48,084 nt of DNA from an uncultured beta proteobacterium. Its GTDB lineage: Bacteria > Pseudomonadota > Gammaproteobacteria > Burkholderiales > Burkholderiaceae_B. The position numbers were made by a program, and so were the translations under genes. The stretch covers positions 1 through 48,084 of the forward strand of contig CAIZGG010000421.1 in the NCBI GenBank assembly GCA_903932425.1. Direction: 5' to 3'. Positions within the stretch are counted from its first letter, which is position 1; every line of letters begins with the position of its first letter. Below, piece by piece: positions 25,077-33,244 of the stretch. Below the pieces are notes generated by a model. It saw only the letters and a list, made by a program, of their open reading frames with translations, had not been told where the DNA came from and ran no database searches.

Positions 25077-26066
25077 CTAATTACCCGTTAAGCGCTTAGC
25101 AAACGACGCCGCATAGGCGGGCGAACGAAACTGCAAAATAGGGTCGTCTGTTGGGGCGATTCCATCAACCATCACCAACGGGTCAAAGTTAATTTTTTCA
25201 CAGTCAGCGCCTTTCTGTGGCGTTGCCGAAGTCAGCGTCAACACACCTGCCTGAATGGTTTTACGCTCTGCTGGCCAATAAACCGTCGGATTGTTTTGCA
25301 CATCAGAGGCTTCACCAATTGTCAAAATCATATTCCAACGAACGGGCCCTTTTTTAGTCTTGGCAATTAAATCCTCATCCAAGAAGCGCGCTGGCATCGT
25401 ACCCATCTCGGCATCAGTGAGGCGCTTGACGCCATCTTCAGGAACAAACCGCCAACGCACTAAAGTGGTTTGGTTGCTTGAGTTGATAAATTTAAAGGTA
25501 TGAACACTAAAAAAATCACTATTGGCATAACTAACCGGCGGGTTGTTCTTGGCCATAAACTCACCTAGCGGCTTAGCATCGGGGTGAGTTTCTCTAAACT
25601 GCTTTTGTTTTTCGGGATCGGGTTTGCCGGTCGCCGGATCAACCATATTAGAGAGCAAGGCATCGTAAAAAGTTTGAGGCGTTGCAGCGCCAAACACCGG
25701 CACATTTAGCATGGTGAAATGCTGAATACTATTGCTTGGTAGCTTGAACTGCAGCGCTAAACCACGTGGGTTTTTAGTCGAATCGGGAGCTTTAGGATTA
25801 CCACCCGCCAACGAAAAGCGCCCGATCACAGGGATCGCTTCACCCGAAAACAATGCCGAGCGGGTAAACGCTTGAGCATCTTTTGCGCCAACAAACGAGC
25901 CGCCGACACAGATTCCAATAATATGATTGCGCCGCTCGCCGGGGTGCACCCCGCCGATCTTTTCGAGCGCACCGACAACTTGGTCGGCTGTCGGGGCTTG
26001 TTGCGCCACGGCATTGAAGGCACAAAATGCAGTGGTCAACGCCACTGAAAAGATTTTTGAAGTCAT
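25077..26066 (-). CDS. Exported catalase-related peroxidase (SrpA type)
   Basis: 329 residues, short catalase-fold heme enzyme with a signal peptide (cleavage near VAQQ, residue 22), hence periplasmic. Typical landmarks: GGVHPGERRNHIIG with the distal His, IPVIGRFSLAGGNP, NPRGLALQF, and a C-terminal RSPAYAASFAKR whose Tyr should be the proximal heme ligand. These proteins act as peroxidases rather than true catalases. A dyad at 26084-26119 lies right before the start codon and probably controls it. Confidence 0.88.
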   Translation of the reverse strand: MTSKIFSVALTTAFCAFNAVAQQAPTADQVVGALEKIGGVHPGERRNHIIGICVGGSFVGAKDAQAFTRSALFSGEAIPVIGRFSLAGGNPKAPDSTKNPRGLALQFKLPSNSIQHFTMLNVPVFGAATPQTFYDALLSNMVDPATGKPDPEKQKQFRETHPDAKPLGEFMAKNNPPVSYANSDFFSVHTFKFINSSNQTTLVRWRFVPEDGVKRLTDAEMGTMPARFLDEDLIAKTKKGPVRWNMILTIGEASDVQNNPTVYWPAERKTIQAGVLTLTSATPQKGADCEKINFDPLVMVDGIAPTDDPILQFRSPAYAASFAKRLTGN

Positions 26067-26083
26067 CGAATGTGGTCTCAGAA

Positions 26084-26119
26084 ATAGGTTAAAGGTTGCG
26101 ATCCACTGCGTTAACCTAT
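26084..26119. promoter_or_regulatory. Perfect 9-bp inverted repeat upstream of the catalase gene
   Basis: ATAGGTTAA (26084-26092) and TTAACCTAT (26111-26119), 18 bases apart, in the divergent region between catalase-like and TauD-like genes. It starts 18 bases from the catalase start, so an operator or a 5'-leader hairpin are both possible. Confidence 0.5.
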
Positions 26120-26237
26120 GTTAGACCCCTTTGCCTTGAAAAACCATCAAGTTTGGCGTCCCAATCAAAGATTTTTACCGTTAATATTGCAGCATAAAAA
26201 TGAGAAAACACTGAATTTTTCGGCCGAGACAACGCTC

Positions 26238-27113
26238 ATGCACATTAGACCGATTGGTAACGATTTTGTCGCTGAAATAACCAACATCGACTTACGTCTT
26301 CCTCTCACAGCGGAACAAATACAAACCATTGACCACGCAATGGATCAATACGCGGTCGTGGTGTTTCCCAAACAAGAGCTTGACGATGATCAAGAAGTTG
26401 CCTTTGCCCGCAGCTTAGGCCCTCTTGAAGAAACCCGTGCCGTCGTTGACGTACACAAGCAACGGCTTGCCTATAACCAGATGAACGATATTTCAAATCT
26501 GGACGTTGATGGCTCAATTCTTGCAGCAGATGACCGTCGGAGAATGTTCAATTTAGGTAATTCACTTTGGCACTCAGACAGCAGTTTCAAAGCGACTCCA
26601 GCAAAATATTCAATGCTGCATGCGCGCGTGATTCCACCCGAAGGTGGCAACACCGAGTTTGCCGATATGCGTGCTGCCTGGGATCGCTTGCCTGCAAAGA
26701 CCAAAGCGCAGATCGAGCCGCTGGTCTGCGATCATTCTTTAATTTACTCGCGTGCCCAGCTTGGCTTCGACGCATTTAATGAACAAGAATTACTCAACTA
26801 CGCCCCTGTGCCCCAACGCTTAGTCCGAAAGCATCCGGGTTCAGGGCGCAAGTCTGTTTACCTTGCCTCGCATATCGGGCTTGTTCACGGTATGCCACGC
26901 CCAGAAGGCATGATCCTCATTCGCGATCTCATTGAAGAAGCTACGCGACGTGAATTTGTGTACAGCCATGTCTGGAGTCAGTTTGACCTGGTTATGTGGG
27001 ATAACCGCTGCACCATGCATCGTGCGCGCCCCTACGACGACAAGATCTACAAGCGCGACATGCGCCGCATGACATTAACTGACAGCGCCCCCACGCTTGA
27101 GCAACCGCTTTAA
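26238..27113 (+). CDS. TauD/TfdA-family Fe(II)/2-oxoglutarate dioxygenase
   Basis: 291 residues. These enzymes hydroxylate small acids or ethers using 2-oxoglutarate. Fe ligands are visible: LWHSDSSFK (HxD, about 114-116) and the distal His in NRCTMHRARPYD, with the 2-oxoglutarate-binding Arg in MRRMTLT. ATG 26238 (MHIRPIGNDFVAEITNIDL) matches the family's usual opening; an upstream ATG at 26118 would add 40 non-conserved residues and is rejected. A cupin gene follows after 50 bases on the same strand. Substrate unknown; TfdA-like herbicide ether cleavage is only one option. Confidence 0.9.
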   Translation: MHIRPIGNDFVAEITNIDLRLPLTAEQIQTIDHAMDQYAVVVFPKQELDDDQEVAFARSLGPLEETRAVVDVHKQRLAYNQMNDISNLDVDGSILAADDRRRMFNLGNSLWHSDSSFKATPAKYSMLHARVIPPEGGNTEFADMRAAWDRLPAKTKAQIEPLVCDHSLIYSRAQLGFDAFNEQELLNYAPVPQRLVRKHPGSGRKSVYLASHIGLVHGMPRPEGMILIRDLIEEATRREFVYSHVWSQFDLVMWDNRCTMHRARPYDDKIYKRDMRRMTLTDSAPTLEQPL

Positions 27114-27163
27114 CCGTTTTGTACCCCCATAAAAACTAAATCTAAATACTCACGGAGACTTCA

Positions 27164-27652
27164 ATGAAATTAGCCCTTAACCTCTTCTCGCTTGGCATGG
27201 TTTGCGCTCTGAGTAGTCTGTCTGCCCTCTCCCACGCCCAAACGGCCGACAAGGACTTTGTCACTATCAAGCGCGAGCAAATTGTATGGAAAGATGGCGA
27301 CCTTGGCGTGAAATCTACCGTTTTGTTCGGTGACCCAACGAAACCCGGGCTTTATATCGTGCGAAACATTTTTCCCGCCGGGATCATGAGCACCCCACAC
27401 TCGCACAACCAAGACCGTTATGTCACAGTGATTCGCGGCACCTGGAATGCAGGCACAGGCCCCAGCTGGGATCCAGCTAGCACAACAGCTTTACCAACTG
27501 GCAGTGTGATGTTTCACCCTGCGAACGCCGTTCACTTTGATGGCTCAATCAAAGAAGAAACTGAAGTTCAAATTATGGGGATGGGCCCCGTCAGTACGAA
27601 GTCTGTCTATCCCGAGTTAGGGCGCTTTGGCAATGCTCGCAAAATGAACTAA
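27164..27652 (+). CDS. Exported cupin-domain protein
   Basis: 162 residues. Signal peptide ends near SHAQ (residue 26), then a single cupin beta-barrel with the metal-site pattern HSHNQDRYVTVIRGTWNAG (about 84-102) and a second-motif His in HPANAVHFDG. Two His, Gln/Asp-rich site 1 and a late His could bind one metal. A GGAG lies six bases before the ATG. Likely co-transcribed with the dioxygenase before it. No specific reaction can be assigned. Confidence 0.85.
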   Translation: MKLALNLFSLGMVCALSSLSALSHAQTADKDFVTIKREQIVWKDGDLGVKSTVLFGDPTKPGLYIVRNIFPAGIMSTPHSHNQDRYVTVIRGTWNAGTGPSWDPASTTALPTGSVMFHPANAVHFDGSIKEETEVQIMGMGPVSTKSVYPELGRFGNARKMN

Positions 27653-27672
27653 GCCACATTGTCCAGTGCGTT

Positions 27673-28299
27673 CTATTTGAGCGGCACTGCAAATCCACGT
27701 TGTACCGCTGGACGCTCCATCATCATGTCGTACCAGCGCTTCACGTTCGGAAACTCATTCAAATCGACTTGATGGCGCTGGTGTCGCCAGGCCCAGCCCA
27801 AAATCGCAAAGTCTGCGATCGAAATATCGCCAGCAAAATAAGTATGGTTCGCTAGGCGTTGATCCATGACGCCATAGAGGCGTCGCGTTTCTTTCATGTA
27901 ACGCGCCAGGCCGTAACGCTTATCGTCTTCGTTCGACAAGCCCAGAAAATGATGGACTTGCCCTGGCATCGGCCCAAAGCCTGCCATCTGAAACATCAGC
28001 CATTCAAAAACAGCAACTCGCGCACGAGGTTCAATCGGTAAAAACTTACCTGTTTTTTCAGCAAGATAAATCAGGATAGCGCCCGACTCGAATACGCTGA
28101 TTGGTTGCGCACCAGGGCCATCAGTATCCAGAATCGCAGGGATCTTATTGTTAGGACTAAGCTTTAAAAAATCTGGCTTAAATTGTTCGTCTTTAGTAAT
28201 GTTGACCGTGTGCACTGTATACGGCAAGCCCATCTCTTCAAGGGCAACCGAGATCTTGCGGCCGTTAGGGGTATCAAAGGTGTGTAATTGAATCGACAT
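27673..28299 (-). CDS. Glutathione S-transferase (nu-class, YfcG/YghU-like)
   Basis: 208 residues. N-terminal thioredoxin-like domain (FDTPNGRKISVALEEMGLPY, then SPNNKIPAI and FESGAILIYLAEKTG) and an all-helical C-terminal domain (about 88-200). The TPNG element is that of YfcG/YghU enzymes, which act as disulfide-bond oxidoreductases on glutathione. Cytoplasmic. Convergent with the cupin gene, 20 bases apart. Confidence 0.9.
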   Translation of the reverse strand: MSIQLHTFDTPNGRKISVALEEMGLPYTVHTVNITKDEQFKPDFLKLSPNNKIPAILDTDGPGAQPISVFESGAILIYLAEKTGKFLPIEPRARVAVFEWLMFQMAGFGPMPGQVHHFLGLSNEDDKRYGLARYMKETRRLYGVMDQRLANHTYFAGDISIADFAILGWAWRHQRHQVDLNEFPNVKRWYDMMMERPAVQRGFAVPLK

Positions 28300-28415
28300 A
28301 GAAACACTCTGCTGATGAATGATTGATTAATAAGGATTGCGGGAGACGTCTTACTTATTGTCGTGCGTGTGCCTTAGGTTATCTGCTGTACACAATGGGC
28401 TTGGTATCGAGGCGA

Positions 28416-29396
28416 TTACTTTGCAGGTACTGCGGGCTGTTCGTTGCCCAACAAATATTTTTTTAAAAGTGGGTTTACCAGAGCGACTTCTTCTTGCGCC
28501 TCACGTGCAAACGATTCTGGCGAACTAAACAAGGGCGTCGCCCCCTCGTGATGCATCGTCTTTAAAACCTGAGGATCTTTCGAAGCAATTTCAATAGCCC
28601 CAACAATGGCATCCACAGAAGGCTTTGGAGTGCCTGCGCGCACCATCAGGCCGTACCAAGTCATGACAGTCATATCCAAACCCTGCTCGCGCAAAGTTGG
28701 TACAGTGCTCAAGGAGTCCAAGCGTTCGCTTGACCCAATGGCGAGCGCGCGAAAGGCCTGATTGCGCATATGCGGCATCGCAACCGACAGCGAAGGCATC
28801 CCCATCGAAACATGTCCTCCCAAAGCATCGATCATCATAGGCGCGGTGCCCTTATAAGGAATCACTACGGCTTGACCCAGCTGGGCTTTTTCGATGATCT
28901 GCCGCGCCATGATTTCGCCGTGGCGTGTGGCTGCGCCAAACGAACAAGGAGTCTGTGCTTGCTTGCAACGTTCGATAAAGCCAGAAAATGTTTGATCAGG
29001 CGAATTGGTATACACACCAAAGATCATTGGGTTTTGCTGCAGTTTCGACACAAGATAAAAATCGCGCAGCAAATCAATATCGGCTGACGGAATCGTGACA
29101 GGCCAAAACAAGGCCTGGTTCACTTGCATCAAAATAGTATGCCCGTCAGCAGGTAAGCTTTTGACATATTGACTGCCAATCATGCCGTCAGCGCCGGTGC
29201 GGTTCATGACAACAACAGGCTTTTTCCAGTGCTCGGACCAAACCTTTGCGAGGTTACGAGCCAACACATCTGTGGCACCGCTCGCACTATACGGCACGAC
29301 GATTGTGACAGGCCCCGAAGGAAAATCAGCACGCGCGCACGCGCACCACAGCGTACAAACTAGCATTGTGATGAAGGCGCGATACAACAAACTCAC
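28416..29396 (-). CDS. Bug-family TTT substrate-binding protein (orphan)
   Basis: About 326 residues. The signal peptide ends at ARA, followed by DFPSGPVTIVVPYSASGATD, VVVMNRTGADGMIGSQYV and the usual C-terminal lobe. Start uncertain: GTG 29396 follows an AGGTG and gives a standard signal peptide; a TTG at 29429 and an ATG at 29366 are alternatives. It is the fourth orphan TTT receptor here. No membrane partner genes adjoin it. Confidence 0.87.
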   Translation of the reverse strand: MSLLYRAFITMLVCTLWCACARADFPSGPVTIVVPYSASGATDVLARNLAKVWSEHWKKPVVVMNRTGADGMIGSQYVKSLPADGHTILMQVNQALFWPVTIPSADIDLLRDFYLVSKLQQNPMIFGVYTNSPDQTFSGFIERCKQAQTPCSFGAATRHGEIMARQIIEKAQLGQAVVIPYKGTAPMMIDALGGHVSMGMPSLSVAMPHMRNQAFRALAIGSSERLDSLSTVPTLREQGLDMTVMTWYGLMVRAGTPKPSVDAIVGAIEIASKDPQVLKTMHHEGATPLFSSPESFAREAQEEVALVNPLLKKYLLGNEQPAVPAK

Positions 29397-29498
29397 CAGG
29401 CACCTGTCTCGCAGCACAATATTTTTCAAATGATATTCACACAGAACAGTGCATTGCCATCACGAATCAACACACTGTTATGAAGGATGACCAGGTTG

Positions 29499-29927
29499 TT
29501 ATAGCTTGTACGCCTGACGTCCGATCAGCTTCCAGTCACCGCCTTCTAGGCGAAACACGTACATGACGTCAAGTTCGACATGGGCGGGGTTGCCACCCGT
29601 ATTGGTATCGCCTGACAAGTGATTGCGAACAATCGCATTGTTGCCCATCAGCACAATATTCTGTTTGCTGATCTCGATTTTGGTGAACACAGAGCGACGC
29701 TCGACCAAGGCCGAAACAAACTCAGCCTTATTTTCAAGCCGCCCATTAGAGTGACCGTAACTTAACTGCGCACCCGTGATTGCGTTGAGCTTTTGCGCGT
29801 CGCCAGAAATAATGGCCGCGTTCAAGCTATCCATTGCTTTAGCCACATCCGCCTCAGTAGCTTGTTGCGCAAACGCGCTCGAGCAGGTCAAGACAAAACA
29901 AGTCAAAAATTGAAAAAACCGCGTCAT
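29499..29927 (-). CDS. Exported NTF2-like (SnoaL/DUF4440) protein
   Basis: 142 residues. Signal peptide MTRFFQFLTCFVLTCSSAFAQ, then one cone-shaped NTF2-like domain (ADVAKAMDSLNAAIISGDAQKL ... MYVFRLEGGDWKLIGRQAYKL). ATG 29927 is six bases after GGAG; a TTG 15 bases further upstream would overlap that site and is rejected. NTF2-like proteins bind or transform small molecules; the function is not known. It sits alone between a TTT receptor and the small-protein repeat region. Confidence 0.85.
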   Translation of the reverse strand: MTRFFQFLTCFVLTCSSAFAQQATEADVAKAMDSLNAAIISGDAQKLNAITGAQLSYGHSNGRLENKAEFVSALVERRSVFTKIEISKQNIVLMGNNAIVRNHLSGDTNTGGNPAHVELDVMYVFRLEGGDWKLIGRQAYKL

Positions 29928-30046
29928 GAAAGTCTCCGACAAATATTGTGATTATTGGTAGGGTATTTATAGTCGATAAATCGCCAATCAGGACAGTATT
30001 TTTTATGAAATTAACTCGAACCCACCGAGTTGCACCAGGCGTTGTA

Positions 30047-30068
30047 ACTTTTTTGGTTACAAAAAAGT
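30047..30068. promoter_or_regulatory. AT-rich hairpin in the divergent region
   Basis: Arms ACTTTTTT (30047-30054) and AAAAAAGT (30061-30068) pair perfectly around GGTTAC. An overlapping alternative pairing TGTAAC/GTTACA is also possible. Between the NTF2-like gene and the small-protein pair; could end transcription on either strand or be a protein site. Confidence 0.35.
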
Positions 30069-30102
30069 GGGAGAAAAGACCCTAAATACGTAGTGTTGCG
30101 TG

Positions 30103-30131
30103 TTGCCCTATGTGGCTGAACTCTCTATTAT
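30103..30131 (+). promoter_or_regulatory. Promoter of the small coiled-coil gene, predicted leaderless
   Basis: TTGCCC (30103-30108), 17-base spacer, TATTAT (30126-30131). The expected transcription start, about seven bases on, falls at the ATG (30138), and there is no ribosome-binding site between. Confidence 0.5.
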
Positions 30132-30137
30132 TTATCC

Positions 30138-30347
30138 ATGGAAAAACGCGTCACAACCCTAGAAGTCTTGACAGAGCAAAATCAAAAATCAATCGACCGT
30201 CTTGATCGCTCGATTGCTGACCTTCGTTCAGACATGAATTGCAGATTCACTGAAGTAGATCGTAAATTTACGTGGCTGATCGGTATGCAGTTCACCACGT
30301 TCATTGCCATCATCGGCATCTTTGCAAAACTCGTCAATATTTTCTAA
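30138..30347 (+). CDS. Small coiled-coil protein with C-terminal membrane anchor, copy 1
   Basis: 69 residues. About 1-44 form a charged helix with heptad-like spacing (MEKRVTTLEVLTEQN, then SIDRLDRSIADLRSD and FTEVDRK); residues 45-69 are one hydrophobic segment (WLIGMQFTTFIAIIGIFAKLV). Small proteins with this layout occur in many beta-proteobacteria and resemble phage XhlA and DUF1640-type membrane coiled coils; none has a proven role that I know of. No ribosome-binding site is visible, in line with a leaderless message. A second, near-identical copy follows. Confidence 0.75.
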   Translation: MEKRVTTLEVLTEQNQKSIDRLDRSIADLRSDMNCRFTEVDRKFTWLIGMQFTTFIAIIGIFAKLVNIF

Positions 30348-30349
30348 GC

Positions 30350-30371
30350 AGGCCTTGGCAATCCAAGGCCT
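30350..30371. terminator. Hairpin after copy 1
   Basis: AGGCCTTGG (30350-30358) / CCAAGGCCT (30363-30371) with a CAAT loop. No T-run follows, so it is a weak terminator or a stabiliser between the two copies. Confidence 0.45.
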
Positions 30372-30400
30372 ACCGATTAATTCACTTAGACGAAAGACCC

Positions 30401-30631
30401 ATGGAAAAACGCATCACGATCTTAGAAGTCTTAGCCGAGCAAAATCAAAGATCGATCGATCGCCTTGATCGATCGATTGTCGATCTGCGCTCTGACATGA
30501 ATTGCAGGTTTACTGAAGTCGATCGAAAATTCACTGATGTCGATCGTAAATTTACGTGGCTGATCGGTATGCAGTTCACCACGTTCATTGCCATCATCGG
30601 CATCTTTGCCAAGCTGGTCAATATTTTCTAA
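30401..30631 (+). CDS. Small coiled-coil protein with C-terminal membrane anchor, copy 2
   Basis: 76 residues, the same architecture as copy 1 (MEKRITILEVLAEQN ... KLVNIF). It differs by a 7-residue internal duplication, FTEVDRK-FTDVDRK, which adds exactly one heptad to the helix before the same membrane segment. The anchor part is identical in sequence to copy 1. A longer frame opens at 30272, but it would run through copy 1 in another frame; ATG 30401 aligns with copy 1's start. Possible partner: a hetero-oligomer with copy 1 through the coiled coil (inferred). Confidence 0.75.
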   Translation: MEKRITILEVLAEQNQRSIDRLDRSIVDLRSDMNCRFTEVDRKFTDVDRKFTWLIGMQFTTFIAIIGIFAKLVNIF

Positions 30632-30634
30632 GCA

Positions 30635-30654
30635 GGCCTTGGCAAGCCAAGGCC
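30635..30654. terminator. Hairpin after copy 2
   Basis: GGCCTTGG (30635-30642) / CCAAGGCC (30647-30654), CAAG loop, in the gap between copy 2 and the convergent SMP-30 gene. No T-run on either strand; may serve both directions. Confidence 0.45.
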
Positions 30655-30669
30655 CCTTGATCGACTCAA

Positions 30670-31593
30670 CTAAACAGAGAAATTCAACTTCAAACCGGGT
30701 CGATCCCATTTCATTGAAACTAGCTTGCCGGTTGACGACACCGTAATATAAGCCGTCATCAAATCTGCCCCACCAAAACAGATGTTTGTCACATACCCAT
30801 CAGGTATCGGCACAGCACGCACGAACTTACCAGCAGGCGTCACAACCGTAATCGTGCCAGTTACCAGTGTCGCCACACAGATGTTGCCCTCGCCATCAAT
30901 CCCCATGCTATCTAAGCGATCGTAGTGCGTAAATTCGTACACTAAGCGCCCACCGTGAGGCGAAGGCGCGGGCTGTTTAGCAACCTTACCTGGGGCAACA
31001 ATATCAAAGGCCCAAATCCGCGCAGTTTCTGTTTCGGCGATGTAAATGACTTTACCGTCGGGCGACATCCCAATGCCATTGGGCGCACTAATCGGATACA
31101 CCACCTCTGCGATCGACTTGCCATCAATCGAAGCGTAGTAAATGCCCCCGTGGGCGCGCGTACGATCGTATTTTTTTCCAAAGTCGGTAAAGTAAAAGCC
31201 CCCTAGGGTGTCAAATACAAGATCGTTAGGTGCCGAGAGTTTATGTTCGCCGCAATGGGTGTAAAGCTTTTTGACCATGCCCGTCGCAAGGTCGAGTCGA
31301 TCAATCGAGCCGCCTTGGTAATCGGCAGAGGGGCCTGTTGAAGCAAAGTGATTAGGCGGATACGAGTTGCCTCCGTTATTGCAAATGTAGATCGCGCCAT
31401 CAGGCCCGCGCGCCAGACCGTTTGGGCCGCCCGGGCAGGCAATCATATCTACGCGCCCGTCAGGGTAAATCCGTTGAATACGCGAATTGCGGATTTCAGT
31501 CACCAAGACAGAACCATCTGGCAAGGCCAACGGGCCCTCCGGAAAGCCCATATTCGTAGCAAGAACTTTAAACTCAGGTAGTTCAGTATTCAT
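30670..31593 (-). CDS. SMP-30/gluconolactonase/LRE-family protein
   Basis: About 307 residues, six-bladed beta-propeller lactonase. Metal ligands can be placed: Glu in FPEGPLALPDG, Asn in SAPNDLVFD, Asp in RLDSMGIDGEG, with NPNG-like SAPNGIGMSPDGK. No signal peptide, so cytoplasmic. GGAG stands six bases before ATG 31593; an in-frame GTG at 31605 overlaps it. It follows the GMC oxidoreductase by 16 bases in the Liv operon; an alcohol dehydrogenase making an aldehyde or lactone and a lactonase opening it is a natural pair, but the substrate is inferred. Confidence 0.88.
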   Translation of the reverse strand: MNTELPEFKVLATNMGFPEGPLALPDGSVLVTEIRNSRIQRIYPDGRVDMIACPGGPNGLARGPDGAIYICNNGGNSYPPNHFASTGPSADYQGGSIDRLDLATGMVKKLYTHCGEHKLSAPNDLVFDTLGGFYFTDFGKKYDRTRAHGGIYYASIDGKSIAEVVYPISAPNGIGMSPDGKVIYIAETETARIWAFDIVAPGKVAKQPAPSPHGGRLVYEFTHYDRLDSMGIDGEGNICVATLVTGTITVVTPAGKFVRAVPIPDGYVTNICFGGADLMTAYITVSSTGKLVSMKWDRPGLKLNFSV

Positions 31594-31609
31594 CATTGTC
31601 TCCACAGAT

Positions 31610-33244
31610 TTATTTTTGTTTGAGAATCATCTCAGCTGCTTTCTCAGCAATCATCATCGTCGAGGCGCACGTATTGGCCGACACGATATTAGGCATAATT
31701 GAAGCGTCTACAACCCGCAGCCCTTCGAGGCCGTGCACACGCAACTGCGCATCGACCACGGTGCCTTTGTCTGCACTAGGCCCCATGCGAGCCGTACCGT
31801 TCAAATGATAAGACGACACGCCATAGCGTCGAATGTAATCAAGCATTTCATCGTCGCGCTCGACCTGTACACCCGGCATTGACTCACCCACCGAGTATTG
31901 CGTTAACGCCTGCGTTTTTAATAACTGACGGGCGAGCCGCATCCCATCAAGCAAAACCCGTCGATCATTTTCATGGTCAAGATAATTGGGCTGTATCACG
32001 GGTGCCTCGAACGGGTCAGTCGACTTAGCATGCACGTAGCCCATACTTTCAGGACGATGTTGCCAGACCCCACAGGTCATCCCTGGATACTTGTCTAACA
32101 AACCCACATAGCCTTCGCGATAGCTCGCGGGCGAAAATACCCCTTGCAGATCTGGACGCGATAACCCCTGCCGCGATTGCCAAAAAAAGTGGACCAATGA
32201 CGGACTTAAAGCAAGGACACTGGGCTTTTTAAACAACCATCTTGCAAGCTGCCCCCACAAGCGTGGCGCCCGTGCGAGCTCGTTGATCGTGGCAATCCCT
32301 TGTACTTTAGCCACCACACGAATCGAAAAGTGATCTTTTAAATGGTCACCGACCCCAGGCAGATCGCGCAGTACAGGCACACCTAAGCTTGAGAGCAGAC
32401 TGACGGGCCCCACCCCAGACAGTTGCAATAGCTTAGGTGTGTTCAACGCTCCAGCACAGAGCAAGACTTCACGCCGTGCAAGAACCGAATGACGCGCACC
32501 ACCTTTGCCACCGCGCACATACTCAACACCAGTCGCGCGTGTACCATCAAAGATAATTTTTGCAGCATGCGCCTGAGTCAAGACAGTCAGGTTCGGGCGC
32601 TTACGTGCCGGCCGTAAAAATATACGAGCCGTACTCATGCGATAGCCACGATGAATAGTGCGCTGAAAGTATCCAACGCCCGCCTGTTTCGCGCCGTTGT
32701 AGTCTGGATTGCGGGGGATGCCTAACTCTTGGGCTCCGGAAATAAACGCTTCGCTGATGGGGTGAATCCAGTCAATATTAGTAATCGGCATCAAGCCTGA
32801 ACGGCCACGATACGTATCATCGCCCTCACCAATACGTGACTCGGTTTTTTTAAAAAAGGGTAAAACATCGGCGTAGCTCCACCCTGGATTACCCTCTGCG
32901 GCCCAGCCGTCAAAATCTTCAGCTTGCCCGCGGTTATAGACCAAACCGTTAATCGCCGTTGAACCACCCAGGGTTCTGCCCTGCGGCACCGGCACGCGTC
33001 GACCCCCGGTGTGCTCGGTCGGTTCTGTCGAGAACGGAAACGTCACCTTTGGATCAAAGACTTTTTTAATGTAACCGGCGGGCATATGCAACATTGGATC
33101 CCAATCCGAAGGCCCAGCTTCAAGCACGCAAACCGTTACCGATGGGTCTTCGGATAAGCGATTGGCCAAGATCGACCCAGCTGCCCCGCTGCCGATGATA
33201 ATGTAATCAAAGTTACCCTGTGAAAGGGCTGGTGGCGTTGTCAT
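31610..33244 (-). CDS. GMC-family FAD alcohol dehydrogenase (choline dehydrogenase-like)
   Basis: 544 residues. FAD-binding DYIIIGSGAAGSILANRL at the N-terminus, GRTLGGSTAINGLVYNRG, and the catalytic His in SSYHLNGTARMG followed exactly 44 residues later by Asn in SANTCAS, the His-Asn pair of GMC enzymes. Oxidises a primary alcohol to aldehyde or acid with FAD. ATG 33244 shares one base with the LivF stop (TGATG), so the two are translationally coupled. It is a paralogue of the gene at 38103-39749, on the other side of the Liv genes. Confidence 0.92.
   Translation of the reverse strand: MTTPPALSQGNFDYIIIGSGAAGSILANRLSEDPSVTVCVLEAGPSDWDPMLHMPAGYIKKVFDPKVTFPFSTEPTEHTGGRRVPVPQGRTLGGSTAINGLVYNRGQAEDFDGWAAEGNPGWSYADVLPFFKKTESRIGEGDDTYRGRSGLMPITNIDWIHPISEAFISGAQELGIPRNPDYNGAKQAGVGYFQRTIHRGYRMSTARIFLRPARKRPNLTVLTQAHAAKIIFDGTRATGVEYVRGGKGGARHSVLARREVLLCAGALNTPKLLQLSGVGPVSLLSSLGVPVLRDLPGVGDHLKDHFSIRVVAKVQGIATINELARAPRLWGQLARWLFKKPSVLALSPSLVHFFWQSRQGLSRPDLQGVFSPASYREGYVGLLDKYPGMTCGVWQHRPESMGYVHAKSTDPFEAPVIQPNYLDHENDRRVLLDGMRLARQLLKTQALTQYSVGESMPGVQVERDDEMLDYIRRYGVSSYHLNGTARMGPSADKGTVVDAQLRVHGLEGLRVVDASIMPNIVSANTCASTMMIAEKAAEMILKQK

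Larger units (their letters stand above)
30138..30654 (+). repeat. Tandem duplication of small gene plus hairpin (two units, 263-bp period)
   Basis: Unit 1 (30138-30371) and unit 2 (30401-30654) each hold a small coding sequence and a GGCCTTGG/CCAAGGCC hairpin directly after the stop codon. The 3' part of the two units, covering the membrane anchor, is almost base-for-base identical, while the 5' part has drifted and unit 2 has gained 21 bases. Confidence 0.85.

Noticed and set aside
26118-26237. N-terminal extension of the TauD-like gene
   Set aside because: The 40 extra residues have no family match and cover the likely promoter region; ATG 26238 matches the usual family opening.
30272-30400. 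Longer start for small gene copy 2
   Set aside because: It lies over copy 1 in a different frame; the ATG at 30401 aligns with the start of copy 1.
30445-30490. Dense GATC sites, possible Dam-related cluster
   Set aside because: Explained by repeated Asp-Arg codons (GATCG) in the coiled coil.
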